From the NCBI RefSeq assembly GCF_000328565.1, contig NC_019957.1, positions 62,001 through 126,000 on the forward strand: 64,000 bases of DNA, written 5' to 3'. The notes under the pieces were generated by a model, which was not told the DNA's origin, did no database searches, and was given only the letters and a program-made list of their open reading frames with translations. This stretch comes from Mycobacterium sp. JS623. Lineage in GTDB: Bacteria > Actinomycetota > Actinomycetes > Mycobacteriales > Mycobacteriaceae. The position numbers were made by a program, and so were the translations under genes. Of the stretch, positions 25,742-35,014 are shown piece after piece (the first letter of the stretch is position 1; every line of letters starts with the position of its first letter).

Positions 25742-26305
25742 ATGGATCATGACCCGAAGTCGCTGCCACAGCAGCTGATTCAGCCCAATTCTGGTTCTAC
25801 CGGACCCATCTTCTGGGCGCCCGTTCTCTTCGCGGCGGTGCTGTCGGGTGCGTATCTAGTACTCCTCGGTTTCCTATATACCAATGCTGACCAGATCGCG
25901 GAGCCTCACTGGAGTCGCGTGGTGTATGTAGCTGGCGGCTTGGGTGGTTTGGTGACCACTGCGATCGGTTGGGTGTTTGGACGCGAAGTGCACCGCGGCA
26001 CGGCCGAAGTCGCCACTGCTGCTGCTCATTCGGCGAGAGGAGCGGCGGCGGCCTCGCAGGATGAAGCGGCCGGAGCCCATAGCGAGGCGTTGCGCGCACA
26101 TACAAAGGCGTCGCAGAACGACCAGGAGGCTGCGAGTGGCCGAGCGCTGGCCGCTGCCATCAAAGCCGGACCAGCGGCACGAGGACTGGCCAACGACGCC
26201 GAACAACTGGCCTCGGTCACGCAAGCTCACCTAGCGACACTTGAGTCGATGGCCAATGAACTGTTTCCAGATGCCGACGCTGACGGCTCCAGCGTCACCG
26301 AGTGA
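25742..26305 (+). CDS. Small membrane protein with Ala-rich coiled-coil tail
   Basis: A 187-residue protein; ATG 25742 follows a GAGGAG site, better than the ATG 63 bases upstream. Two hydrophobic segments (about 28-48 and 62-80, ending GWVFGREVHRG) are followed by a long Ala/Glu/Gln-rich helix (AHSARGAAAASQDEAAGAHS and similar) to the C-terminus. The plan is of a membrane anchor with a cytoplasmic coiled coil. The family is not recognised. It lies 192 bases after the DUF2235 gene and could be transcribed with it or from its own promoter. Confidence 0.65.
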   Translation: MDHDPKSLPQQLIQPNSGSTGPIFWAPVLFAAVLSGAYLVLLGFLYTNADQIAEPHWSRVVYVAGGLGGLVTTAIGWVFGREVHRGTAEVATAAAHSARGAAAASQDEAAGAHSEALRAHTKASQNDQEAASGRALAAAIKAGPAARGLANDAEQLASVTQAHLATLESMANELFPDADADGSSVTE

Positions 26306-26534
26306 GGGTCTGTCACTGCGGCGGTCCCAATTCGCCTGGGCGGGAATCGGTGAGTGGAACCGGGCAGGTTCCTGGAGGAGGCCGCGGCGCTCACGTGCGG
26401 ATGCTTCCGACCGTTCCACACCGACAGCGTCGCGTAATAACCGAGGTGTTCGACCGTGACTCGATCGACGGAACGGGTGTCCCCGGACGGCTATGTACAA
26501 ACCGGATCGACATCGAGGTCAGCTTCGGCCCGAT

Positions 26535-28241
26535 TCAACAGGACGTCGTGCCGGGAATGTAGCCGACCGCGGTGAAGTCGATGTCGGACTGGCCGAAAGC
26601 ACCGTAATTGGCCAGATCGCCGCGCACCGCGGTGATCCCCGGCAGCCGCACGAGTGGGACGCTGTAGCCGTCGAGCCACAGCTGCTTATCGACGGAGTCG
26701 GCCACAGCGCTTGCCCCCTCGCCGGGTTCGTCCAGCGTCTTGGCGATCTTGTCATCCAGGGCGGGGTTGTCCGCGCCGATGAGGTTCCACATCGCGCCGC
26801 TTCGCAAAGTGGAGGCCATGATCGAAAGCGGGAACGGTCCGGTATAGCGGACGTCTTGGATCAGATCAAAGGCTGGACGGTAGGTCTGGGCATCTCGCGC
26901 CGCCACGTCGTTGATTTCGAGGTCGACACCGATTGCGTCCAGCGAATTCTGAAGCAACTGTGCCAGCAGATCATCGGCAGGAGAATCGATGTAGTAATCG
27001 AGCAGCCTGAGTCGCTGGCCGTCCTTATATCGCCAACCGTCGTCGCCGCGCTTCCAGCCCAAAGCGTCGAGATCCCTGTTCGCCTGGTCGGAGTCGTAGT
27101 CGTAGGGCGCCGAATTATCCCGGTAACCGGTCTGCCCGTTGGCGAAAAGGTGATTGTTGGACGGCGTCGGGTTATCGGTAAGCCCGCGCTGGGTGACATC
27201 GACGATCGTTTTGCGATCGATTCCCCGCGTGATGGCGCGCCGCAACGCGGCGTCAGACAACACCGAATCCTTTGATGCGCTGTAGAAAACACCCCAGACC
27301 GCCATCGCCGATGATCGACGGATCGCCATTCCGGGTATCCGTTCGGCGGCAGCGACCTGCATCGCCGTCGACAAGTCGAGCGCATCAATCTTGTTGTCGT
27401 GCAACGCTGCGGACGTGCCGTGCGGGTCCACCGTGACGAGCGTGACGGAGGCCAAACGCGGCTTTCTGCCCCACCATTTCGGATTGCGCAACAACCTGAT
27501 CTGCTGGTCCTTGGGGTCGGCGTTGGCTATCAGGAACGGGCCGGCCGATGGGCCGGAGGTGCTCGACGTAGCGCTGATAAAGGTGTCGGGTTGCGCCGTG
27601 ATCGACTGTGGCAGCAGCACGTTGTACCCAGACAGCATCGCGCGCCACTCAGCGAAGGGCGCGCGATAGGTGACGATCGCTTGCCGGTCGTTGGCACCTC
27701 GCTCGACGGAAAGTATGCGGTCATAACCGGCTGTGCTGATCGGTTGGTAACGCGGATCCGTTCCCGACAGCGCATGAGCCTGGGCACGGATGTCCTCCCA
27801 CGTGATAGGGGTTCCGTCGGACCACTGCGCCTGCGGATTGATGGTGTAGGTGATGACTTGCGGGTCGGCGGCGGTCTCCTGCACCGAGGTGAAGTAATCG
27901 GTGTCTAGCGCGAGCGACCCGTCTGCCTGGATGCTGAACGCGCGCGGATAGCTCGCCGCCCTCATCAAGTTCGCGAAATCGGATGGCGTTCCAGCCCACA
28001 GCGGGTTGAAGTTCTTCGGAAACTGAGTGATCGGCAGGCGCAGATCGCCGCAGTCCATCAGTGTTGTCGGGTCGCGGTCATTGATGCTGCGGAGCGCGGC
28101 CTGACTGTCGGCTGACGTGGCACCGCCCGATCCGGAGCATCCCGTTAACAGAAGGGTGACCGCCGCAACGGTCACCGCCAGTGCACGCGGCGCTTTCCAT
28201 TCAGCAGTTTTGGTCCTCGACGGGACGATTCGACGTGTCAT
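26535..28241 (-). CDS. Lipoprotein substrate-binding protein, peptide/nickel ABC family (SBP family 5)
   Basis: A 568-residue lipoprotein: hydrophobic signal segment and lipobox LLTGCSG with Cys35. The mature part follows the family-5 oligopeptide/dipeptide-binding plan, including DPQVITYTINPQAQWSDGTP, DIRAQAHALSG and ALRRAITRGIDRKTIVDVTQ, and it resembles the mycobacterial OppA/DppA-like 'ABC transporter family substrate-binding protein' group. It would capture peptides or related ligands outside the plasma membrane. No permease or ATPase genes are adjacent, so it is an orphan that must share a transporter or act as a sensor with the membrane protein encoded six bases upstream. Confidence 0.85.
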   Translation of the reverse strand: MTRRIVPSRTKTAEWKAPRALAVTVAAVTLLLTGCSGSGGATSADSQAALRSINDRDPTTLMDCGDLRLPITQFPKNFNPLWAGTPSDFANLMRAASYPRAFSIQADGSLALDTDYFTSVQETAADPQVITYTINPQAQWSDGTPITWEDIRAQAHALSGTDPRYQPISTAGYDRILSVERGANDRQAIVTYRAPFAEWRAMLSGYNVLLPQSITAQPDTFISATSSTSGPSAGPFLIANADPKDQQIRLLRNPKWWGRKPRLASVTLVTVDPHGTSAALHDNKIDALDLSTAMQVAAAERIPGMAIRRSSAMAVWGVFYSASKDSVLSDAALRRAITRGIDRKTIVDVTQRGLTDNPTPSNNHLFANGQTGYRDNSAPYDYDSDQANRDLDALGWKRGDDGWRYKDGQRLRLLDYYIDSPADDLLAQLLQNSLDAIGVDLEINDVAARDAQTYRPAFDLIQDVRYTGPFPLSIMASTLRSGAMWNLIGADNPALDDKIAKTLDEPGEGASAVADSVDKQLWLDGYSVPLVRLPGITAVRGDLANYGAFGQSDIDFTAVGYIPGTTSC

Positions 28242-28247
28242 GAGTTC

Positions 28248-30662
28248 CTACTTCAGAACGCTGGTGATTCCGCTCAACAGTGAATTGGCGACGTCGAAGC
28301 CGGATCCGGCGACGATCTGATGTCCGACGGTGAGAAGGAGGATTGCGGCGGGCGCGACGGTGGCGGCTATGCGGCCGTAGTCCTCCTGCAGGTCATAGAT
28401 CGCCTGCAACTCCTGCCAGTCTCCGTCTCGGGAACGGACTGTCCACAAGTCGTAGAGGACGGCGAGCACGATCGTGAACAAGGCAAACTGCGAACTGCGG
28501 TAGATGGCCTCGTGCAGCAGATCACGGCCGAAGCCCTGAGCGACCATCAATGGCGCCGCACAGCTGATTATGTAAATCGCCGAGAAGCTCAGGGCCTTTA
28601 CCGGACCGATGCGCCCCGGCAGATCGGCGTACAGGTAGCCGAAGACAAAGCCACTGACCACCCAGCGGACGAGCTCGAGCAAGGCGAACACGACCACGAT
28701 CAGCAGGCCGGTGTTGGTGCTGAATCGGTCGCCCAGCGATGACAGGGTCGTCCAGATCATGTAGGCGACAGGGACAATCGCCACCACACCGGAGATCTGA
28801 GCGGACACCTTGGCGTTGTCCAGTCGGTTCTTGCGCGGCCCCAGCGCCAACAGCCGCTGACGTGCCGCCCTGGTGCGTTTCGTCAGGGCGTCGTCAGCCG
28901 ATGCTTGGCCCTGGTCATCAGTGCCGCTCGCGCCTGCGGGTATCAGCGCCTTTCCGATGGCGACCCGCAACAGTTCTGTGTCCTCGACATCCTCGGCCGC
29001 GTGCGCGAGGTAGCGGTCATCGCCGCGCATCGTCAACCGCCTGAAGGCCACCCACAGGACCCCGAACTGCAAGAGCCACACGGGTATTGCGGTGACGACG
29101 ACGATCGACATCCGGTCGGTCCATGGGGCGCTCAAACTGAGCATGAGCGCCAGGACAGCGGCGATTGGGATTGCGGCTGCGGTGCCATTGCCGACGCAGT
29201 AGGCCGTGAGGAACGAGACCAGCAGAAGGATCGACATCCAGGCGAGCGCCTCCCGGAACAAGATGCCAGTGGACATCGTCAGGTTCGCAGCAAGGTACTC
29301 GGACTGGTCATAGGTGTACCCGCCCCGGTTCAGCACCGTTCCGATCGGGAATCCCACCGCGATGACGAATGCGCCAATCACCACGCAGGACAGCACCTTT
29401 CCGTAGAGGACTTGCCACTGGGTGGGCCGTTCGTCCACCTGGGTGAGTGTGAAGATGGTTGTCATCTGCTGCCACAGCGTCCATGCGCCGGTACCGACGA
29501 GGATCAGCAACAACGCCAAGTAGAGGTTCAGCAGAACGTCTTGGACCGGATGTGGCGGTAGGGTAACCGCCAGGATTCCCAGTATCGCAACCAGCGCCGC
29601 GACCAGGGTGCCGATCGCCGAGAGCCATTTCCTGGGAGCCAGAGCCGCTGACAGCACTCCCCAGACGGCGACGGTAACGAAACCTGCCGTCATGTCGGAG
29701 CCCAAGTGCCCGACCTTCGGCACCCAGACCGCCAGCAAGGCACCCGCGACGAACACGAGCAGGATGCGATAGTTGAACCTCTGCCACCACCGCAGTTCCG
29801 GGTTGCGGCGTCGCAGAATCCACGTCGTCGCCAGCACCGCCATCCAAAACGCGCTCACGTCGGTCAGGTATTGCAAATCGATGCCGAGCTTCGAATGAGC
29901 GGATTGAAGTGTGTAATAGCTTCCCTCGCTGCCATAGAGCCACGAGGTCGCCATCACCGTGAACGGCACATCGATGTCAATTGTCAGCGGTGGTGTCGAG
30001 CCCATGAAGTGCCAGGTGGTCTCCACGGTGTCGCCATCAGTCTTCGTCTGAGTGGGAAACGGCGCCGTGAGCACTGTGCCGATGGGCCGTGTCGTGCGAA
30101 CCAGAACGGTGTTGTCGGCCTTGGCCTCACACACCGCTGGGATCCAATCGGTCTCGAAGAGGGTGGGGTTACAGGGATCCACGGTCAGCGACGAGTGATC
30201 ACGGCCGAGCTTCCTGGAGACGGTCGGGTCGCTGTCGGCCAACTCGAACACCGCGTCGACGCGACCGTCCGCCCAGACAATCGACTTGATCCGGGCGTCG
30301 GTCGCCAGGAAACAGCCGGTGAAGTTGTTCGGGGAATCGAGCTCACCGAGGTTCTCGTCAACGGGTGGACTGGCCGGAGTCACGCCCGTCAGCGTCAAAT
30401 GCAGTTCGGTAGAGATCTCGAGCGTGGTCGATGGTGCGCCCACGGTGGTTGTCGATGTCGAAGTGAGGGTTGAGTAGTCGGGGCAGTTGTCGCCCTTGGG
30501 CTCGAGCAGCACTTCGCCGTGCGGCGGCTGATGGACCCAACCGGCCCATATCGCAATAGGAAAACTGACTAATGCGATCCAGAAGGGCCAGCTCTTCAGG
30601 AACGCGAGACGCGAATGCGGAGTCTGGCGTGATGTTCGTGGGGGTTTTTCTACGGTAGCCAT
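28248..30662 (-). CDS. Large polytopic membrane protein of unknown function
   Basis: An 804-residue protein. A first membrane helix (about 26-43) is followed by an extracytoplasmic beta-rich domain (about 45-270) with several Cys residues, then roughly a dozen membrane helices separated by a charged cytoplasmic loop (about 560-620, containing DDRYLAHAAEDVEDTELLRV). Conserved-looking motifs include LYGKVLSCVVIGAF and the C-terminal DLWTVRSRDGDWQELQAIYD. I recognise no family with certainty; large membrane proteins of this layout occur in Streptomyces and related genera. There is no ribosome binding site of its own before ATG 30662, but a well-initiated 27-codon ORF ends six bases upstream. The gene precedes the lipoprotein gene by six bases, so the two form an operon. 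Confidence 0.8.
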   Translation of the reverse strand: MATVEKPPRTSRQTPHSRLAFLKSWPFWIALVSFPIAIWAGWVHQPPHGEVLLEPKGDNCPDYSTLTSTSTTTVGAPSTTLEISTELHLTLTGVTPASPPVDENLGELDSPNNFTGCFLATDARIKSIVWADGRVDAVFELADSDPTVSRKLGRDHSSLTVDPCNPTLFETDWIPAVCEAKADNTVLVRTTRPIGTVLTAPFPTQTKTDGDTVETTWHFMGSTPPLTIDIDVPFTVMATSWLYGSEGSYYTLQSAHSKLGIDLQYLTDVSAFWMAVLATTWILRRRNPELRWWQRFNYRILLVFVAGALLAVWVPKVGHLGSDMTAGFVTVAVWGVLSAALAPRKWLSAIGTLVAALVAILGILAVTLPPHPVQDVLLNLYLALLLILVGTGAWTLWQQMTTIFTLTQVDERPTQWQVLYGKVLSCVVIGAFVIAVGFPIGTVLNRGGYTYDQSEYLAANLTMSTGILFREALAWMSILLLVSFLTAYCVGNGTAAAIPIAAVLALMLSLSAPWTDRMSIVVVTAIPVWLLQFGVLWVAFRRLTMRGDDRYLAHAAEDVEDTELLRVAIGKALIPAGASGTDDQGQASADDALTKRTRAARQRLLALGPRKNRLDNAKVSAQISGVVAIVPVAYMIWTTLSSLGDRFSTNTGLLIVVVFALLELVRWVVSGFVFGYLYADLPGRIGPVKALSFSAIYIISCAAPLMVAQGFGRDLLHEAIYRSSQFALFTIVLAVLYDLWTVRSRDGDWQELQAIYDLQEDYGRIAATVAPAAILLLTVGHQIVAGSGFDVANSLLSGITSVLK

Positions 30663-30668
30663 CGCGAC

Positions 30669-30752
30669 TCACGAACCGTGGAACTGCGCGGTTACACGCA
30701 GCCGAATTGATATTGATAACGCATCACGCGCGATAGCCAGTTCGGATGCCAT
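30669..30752 (-). CDS. 27-codon leader ORF upstream of the polytopic membrane protein
   Basis: ATG at 30752 is preceded on the minus strand by AGGGGGAGACA, a strong ribosome binding site. The product MASELAIARDALSISIRLRV plus seven more residues has no known domain. The stop lies six bases before the next start, which lacks its own site, so coupled reinitiation is likely. The start context (GGGGGAGAC then ATGGC) resembles that of the 35-codon ORF at 22541. Confidence 0.5.
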   Translation of the reverse strand: MASELAIARDALSISIRLRVTAQFHGS

Positions 30753-32244
30753 TGTCTCCCCCTAATAGCGCAGTGCTTTCGATTACGTTATTGGTCTTGG
30801 CTACTTTCGGCAGCCGAATTTAAGAATTCGCGCGCATGCCAGTGTTCGCCACCCGCCTTCGCCCCAACGGAGGCTTAGTCGACCCGCTCGTAGCCCTGTT
30901 CTCCGGCGTCGGGCAGGTGGCATCGCAGGCGGGGGCAGACCTGCCGCTGCAACCGGCGATGCATGCGTCTAAATCGGCAATGGAGGCTTGGCTCGAGAGT
31001 GATGCGCCTCAAAGCCACTGGGCAAAAACGGCTTTGCGCGGCTGTGTCTGAAGCGACGGCATAGTCAGGTCATCGGTGACTTGGTGAGAGACGCTTTTCG
31101 GGCAATGTTGCGACAGCTCGATGGCGGCCTCGACTGCTCCACTGATCGCGTCCAGTGTGACATTCGAGTTGTTCGTCGGACATGTGAAGAAAAAATGAAC
31201 CGGGTGATTGTCGCGGGGTTCGCTGCCGACCTCGGCGCAGCGGCGGTCCAGCAATGCACTTCGGCGGATCGCGTCGTGGATGTCTGTGCCCGGGATGTTC
31301 TACAGATCGGCGTGCTCAGCGTTTGCCGAGGACTGACACCGACGGTAAACCAGGGGCCTCGTTTTGATGGGCGATCGGGAAATCAGCGCTTCAGCACGAG
31401 GAGGATAGGCCAAGGGGACGCGTCAACGGTCGACCGGTTGGCGGCCGTCCATCGTGACAACGCCCCGGTGCTTGTGTTCGTCGACATCGGTGGCTCTTTC
31501 AACAACGACACCGCTTGCGTCGACTGCGCGCCCGGCAACGTCGACGACCATCTGACCCACGACGTCGTGCCGTTCATGCACGCGCGGTTCGGTGTCAGTC
31601 GCCGCAGCTCGAACTGAACTATCGGCAAACAACTGATGCGAGTGGCATTAGACGAAAGTGCCCGCATCTCTTGACGATTAGGTGATCTGAGTACGTCGCG
31701 ACGCTAATTCCGGGTCTTCGTTCCCCGAACGAGCGCCTTGCATCCGTTGTGCGTACAACGAGCTTGCCAGTACAGTTCGCCCACTTACCTTGAGAATGCC
31801 CCAGTCGGCCGGCCTGAGAGCCGGCGATCGCCCATCCCCTCCCTCTTCCCCGTCGCAAACGTCAAGACGTGATTGTGACGAATTGGCTTGTGGCGCAGAG
31901 CTATTGAAGCAACGCGTTGAGCTGATAGTCGGCCAGGCTCGGGGCGGCCTGCGCCTCCTCCAGCGACGTGCCGCTGGACCGCATCGTCAAGCCCCCGTCG
32001 CGCCGCGCCGATTTTCGCACCTAAATAGTTTGTTAGCCCGCTCAAAGCCGACCACTCCGTTGGTCGTAGGCGTTGTTGGCAATCTCGCGCCGACGGCGAC
32101 ATCCCCGTGGCCACCCGCAAAGGCCGTCGGCACCACGGAGGAACTCGCGCCTCATGAGCAAGCACCGTACGAGTTAAAAGGTAGCGAGTTACGTTGTGCT
32201 ACACCGGATCTAACTAGTGATCGCAAAGATTGCGAGGTTGAGTA
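30753..32244. other. Long stretch with no supported gene, apparently eroded
   Basis: About 1.5 kb. Both strands contain medium open frames (for example plus 31081-31617, minus 31785-32165), but none shows a family motif or a clear ribosome binding site. A minus-strand reading at about 31900-31980 (SLEEAQAAPSLADYQLNALL) is protein-like but very short. The stretch may hold decayed genes. Confidence 0.4.
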
Positions 32245-32607
32245 TCAGTTGGATTGCGCTTGATAAGCCGAGGTGTCGAAGTAGTCTCGCCAAGCGGTGA
32301 TCTTCTCGCCTTTCACCTCAAAGGCGCCCATAACACAGGCGTCGATCACTTTCCCGTCAAAGAGTAGGTGATCCACGCGCTCGGTCAGGACGACGTTGTC
32401 AGTAACCGCAAGATTCACGACCTCGAGGTCGCAGCGCTCAGTGCGCGCCAGGTACCCCTTGACAGCTTTGCGGATCTCATCGGGCCCGCTGAACAGCCCG
32501 CCAGGGAACTCCCAGACGGCGTCTTCGGCGAAGTGGCTCACAATCCCGTCAGCATCGAGACGATCCCATGCGCTCAACTCCGCGCGGATAATCTCCTCGG
32601 GGCTCAC
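32245..32607 (-). CDS. Limonene-1,2-epoxide hydrolase/SnoaL-like protein
   Basis: A 120-residue protein of the limonene-1,2-epoxide hydrolase family (cystatin-like NTF2 fold). The catalytic Asp-Arg-Asp arrangement is intact: ERVDH supplies Arg77 and Asp79, and WRDYFD supplies Asp108. The N-terminus MSPEEIIRAELSAWDRLDAD and FAEDAVWEFPGGLFSGPDEI are typical. The likely reaction is hydrolysis of a small hydrophobic epoxide, perhaps of lipid or sterol origin. It is a single gene, flanked by sequence without clear genes. Confidence 0.85.
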   Translation of the reverse strand: MSPEEIIRAELSAWDRLDADGIVSHFAEDAVWEFPGGLFSGPDEIRKAVKGYLARTERCDLEVVNLAVTDNVVLTERVDHLLFDGKVIDACVMGAFEVKGEKITAWRDYFDTSAYQAQSN

Positions 32608-32874
32608 CGTTCCTCCACAGTCCTAGCAAACCAAATCTGCCACAGCGCGACACTAGTGCAGCTCGAAACATCCCGTAGGGGTTTCAGCCGGGCAGCCCAG
32701 AATCGCCCGGAATTCCAATGCGACGTGCTGATCGGAACGAAGGTCGGCGGCCAGAGCGCGCCCGGTGCTGGCTCACGGTCCGAACTCGCACCTGATCGAA
32801 CACGCACCGTTACCAGTCAACTACTCCGAGCTATGTTGCACTGCAGTGTATTTCAGCATCCGCCGTAAATGAAA
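32608..32874. other. Intergenic, no gene recognised
   Basis: About 270 bases upstream of the epoxide-hydrolase-like gene. It should contain that gene's promoter; no clear element was identified. Confidence 0.3.
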
Positions 32875-33144
32875 TCATCGGTGGAGGGCCGCCTCGGTGA
32901 CGAGCTGGACACGCGTGCTGATGCCGAGTTTGGTGTAGATGTGGCTGAGGTGAGCCAGCACGGTGCGCGGCGACACGAAAAGCCGTGCGGCGGCCTCTTT
33001 GTTGCCCAGTCCTTCGCACACCAAGCGCACGACGTCGTGCTCGGCGGGGGTCAATGAGTCCCAGCCGCTGCTGGGTCGATTGCGTTCACTGCGGCCACGG
33101 GATGCATAAGCGACGGCCTGGGCTTGTTCTTTAGCATTTTGACG
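32875..33144 (-). pseudogene. LuxR-type HTH C-terminal remnant
   Basis: An open frame of 90 codons, bounded upstream by a stop, ends with a full LuxR DNA-binding domain: SGWDSLTPAEHDVVRLVCEG, then GLGNKEAAARLFVSPRTVLA and HLSHIYTKLGISTRVQL. Just before it is KEQAQAVAYASRGRSERNRP, the usual linker in mycobacterial multidomain LuxR regulators. There is no start codon or sensor domain in frame, and the neighbouring frame does not restore one. It is therefore the 3' remnant of a much longer regulator (normally about 900-1100 residues). Confidence 0.75.
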
Positions 33145-33382
33145 TTAATTGCCGTGATCATCATCCCGTCGAAGAAACACGCGGCCGCGTCATAACCCCG
33201 GGACGGGAGCTGCGCCGCATCACCTGAGGTGACAGTGGTGCATCCCATTCGCACGTTCCGCGCTCGAGGGCCAGCGCTGCGACCCGTCGACCACCCCATA
33301 TCGGTAGCCGTCATGGGTGTCGCCGGGCCCAGATTTGGACAAAGTGACGGCTCGTCTACACCGTGAACGCGCGCGGCTGCGA

Positions 33383-34306
33383 CTATGCCGAGGAAGCTTC
33401 TGTGTTGTCCGAGGAGCCGCTGTCGTGTGGTTTTGAGAGCTGGGACGCCCCATCCGGGGATCGAGCCTCGGGTGCTTCCCCGAATCGGGCGAGCACAAGT
33501 GTTCCTGCGATTGCTACAGCGAAGCCCATCCAAACCATCCAGCCGAAACCCACGCGTGTCTGATCACCGAGCCAGACCACTCCGACCAGCGCCGGCGGAA
33601 TCGTCTCACCAACGACCATGCCCGCGACGGCCGTGGTCACCGATCCGCGATGTAGGGCGGAGGTGAGCAACAGGAAGCCGGCGGCACCGCCAGCCACGAT
33701 TGCGTAAAGGGCGGGATTCGCGTAGAACGCGCCCTTGGTGAAGTCGATCGGATCGACGAGGCGCACGCCTACCTCAACAACAGCGAACCCGCTTCCTGCG
33801 CCGAAGCCGAGCGCGAGCGCGCGCAGGCCGTGTGGCAACCCGCCTGCGGCGCCGCCGAGTATCAACACTGCGCTCACGACACACAGCAGCGCCCAGCTCA
33901 ACCCCGCGGGCCCGCGGCCGGAACCCTCGGGTCCGGCAGCCAGTCCGAGCAGCGCGAGGCCGGCGCAGACGACGGCCACCGCCGTCCATTCGGCCGATGT
34001 CAGCCGCACTGACAGCATCCACGCGGCCACAAGGGCGGTGACTGCGAGCGATGCGGCCAGCGCGGCGCCAACGACATAGATGGGTACTAACCGCAGCGCG
34101 ACGAGCTGTAGGAGGAAACCGAGGCCGTCGAGAGCAATACCTGCGAGATAGCGCCACTGACGCGCGGCCCGCAGCAGCAATACGGTGTCGACACCGGAGC
34201 CACTGCCGGCTTGCACTGATCGCGTCGCTGCAGCTTGAAGGACTGTCGCCGTGCCATAACACAGTGCGCAGCCGAAAGCAGACATCAAGCCAATTAGCAC
34301 CCACAA
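33383..34306 (-). CDS. DMT/EamA-like integral membrane transporter
   Basis: A 307-residue protein with about nine or ten membrane helices, including GLMSAFGCALCYGTATVLQA at the start and two similar halves, as in drug/metabolite transporter proteins. The second half has SALHRGSVTTAVAGMVVGET and PALVGVVWLGDQTRVGF, a pattern common to this group in mycobacteria. The C-terminal 30 residues are hydrophilic. The start is TTG at 34306, with AGGAG nine bases upstream; an ATG seven codons later is an alternative. The substrate is unknown. Confidence 0.8.
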   Translation of the reverse strand: MWVLIGLMSAFGCALCYGTATVLQAAATRSVQAGSGSGVDTVLLLRAARQWRYLAGIALDGLGFLLQLVALRLVPIYVVGAALAASLAVTALVAAWMLSVRLTSAEWTAVAVVCAGLALLGLAAGPEGSGRGPAGLSWALLCVVSAVLILGGAAGGLPHGLRALALGFGAGSGFAVVEVGVRLVDPIDFTKGAFYANPALYAIVAGGAAGFLLLTSALHRGSVTTAVAGMVVGETIPPALVGVVWLGDQTRVGFGWMVWMGFAVAIAGTLVLARFGEAPEARSPDGASQLSKPHDSGSSDNTEASSA

Positions 34307-34360
34307 ACGATAGGGCTCCTAACCGTCGCGGCGATGATGGGATGGGGATTGACAACCAAC

Positions 34361-34546
34361 ATGGATGACACGGGTGAGAACTGGGAACGCTGGATCAGCG
34401 AGGTCGAAGACTTGCTCGGTCACAGTGCACTGGGCGACATGTCCCGTGACGGGCATTCCATCGATAGCTTCCGAAAGATGTGGAAAGCGGGATACACCGC
34501 CCAAGCCGCCGTAGAGGCTGTGTGGGCAGGCAAGCCGCGGCGATGA
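34361..34546 (+). CDS. Small conserved hypothetical protein
   Basis: A 61-residue acidic protein starting MDDTGENWERWISEVEDLLG, followed by HSIDSFRKMWKAGYTAQAAV. The W-x-x-W-I and DGHSIDS elements resemble a short family often seen in mycobacterial accessory regions. No function is known. An ATG 27 bases upstream is possible, but this start gives the compact form. Confidence 0.55.
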   Translation: MDDTGENWERWISEVEDLLGHSALGDMSRDGHSIDSFRKMWKAGYTAQAAVEAVWAGKPRR

Positions 34547-34606
34547 ACCGAATGTTCCGGCAACGGCAATCGCCATCGGCGCGGTCTCCGCAGTGCTTGG
34601 CTTGCT

Positions 34607-34735
34607 TTACTTGCTGCCCGATTGCTTCTCATCGTGATCCAGAAACGCCTCGTGGCCGCCCGTGACCACCCACTGATGGATGCGGTTAGCCCACTCAGCG
34701 TCAGCGCTCGAATAGCTGATGAAGACGTTCGCCAT
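34607..34735 (-). pseudogene. Truncated TIR-domain gene (N-terminal remnant)
   Basis: From ATG 34735 the frame reads MANVFISYSSADAEWANRIH, then QWVVTGGHEAFLDHDEKQSG, and stops after 42 codons. This is the first third of a bacterial TIR domain and parallels [20 protein letters not shown] in the TIR-STAND-WD40 gene at 50529. The catalytic glutamate and the rest of the domain are absent. It is a decayed paralogue lying just upstream of the intact TIR-WD40 gene. Confidence 0.75.
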
Positions 34736-35014
34736 TTGCTGTCCACCAGAGCCGCAAGAACCGGGCGCTGACTAGGACACTACGGGCTACGCACACGCCG
34801 CGGTCGAGTACCGGCATACTCGAAACTCGGTTAGCCGGCGACGTCGCCACGATGACGCCGCGAGGCGAACGCACGGCTCACCGCGAACTGCTTGCCGTTA
34901 GCGAGTAGCGCCATACGCATGTCAATGCTCGCAGCTCGGCGCATGCTTTTCTTACAACGCAGCGGTCCGCGGCACGTCGGTGTGCCGCAAACCCAGCGGT
35001 GGGGGAGGCACGTA

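Noticed and set aside
31081..31617. 178-codon plus-strand frame in the gene-poor stretch
   Set aside because: No ribosome binding site, no family resemblance and an equally plausible reading on the other strand; kept only as possible eroded coding DNA.
33051..33533. 160-codon minus-strand frame upstream of the LuxR remnant
   Set aside because: It overlaps the LuxR helix-turn-helix in another frame and has no recognisable regulator domain, so it does not supply the missing part of the gene.
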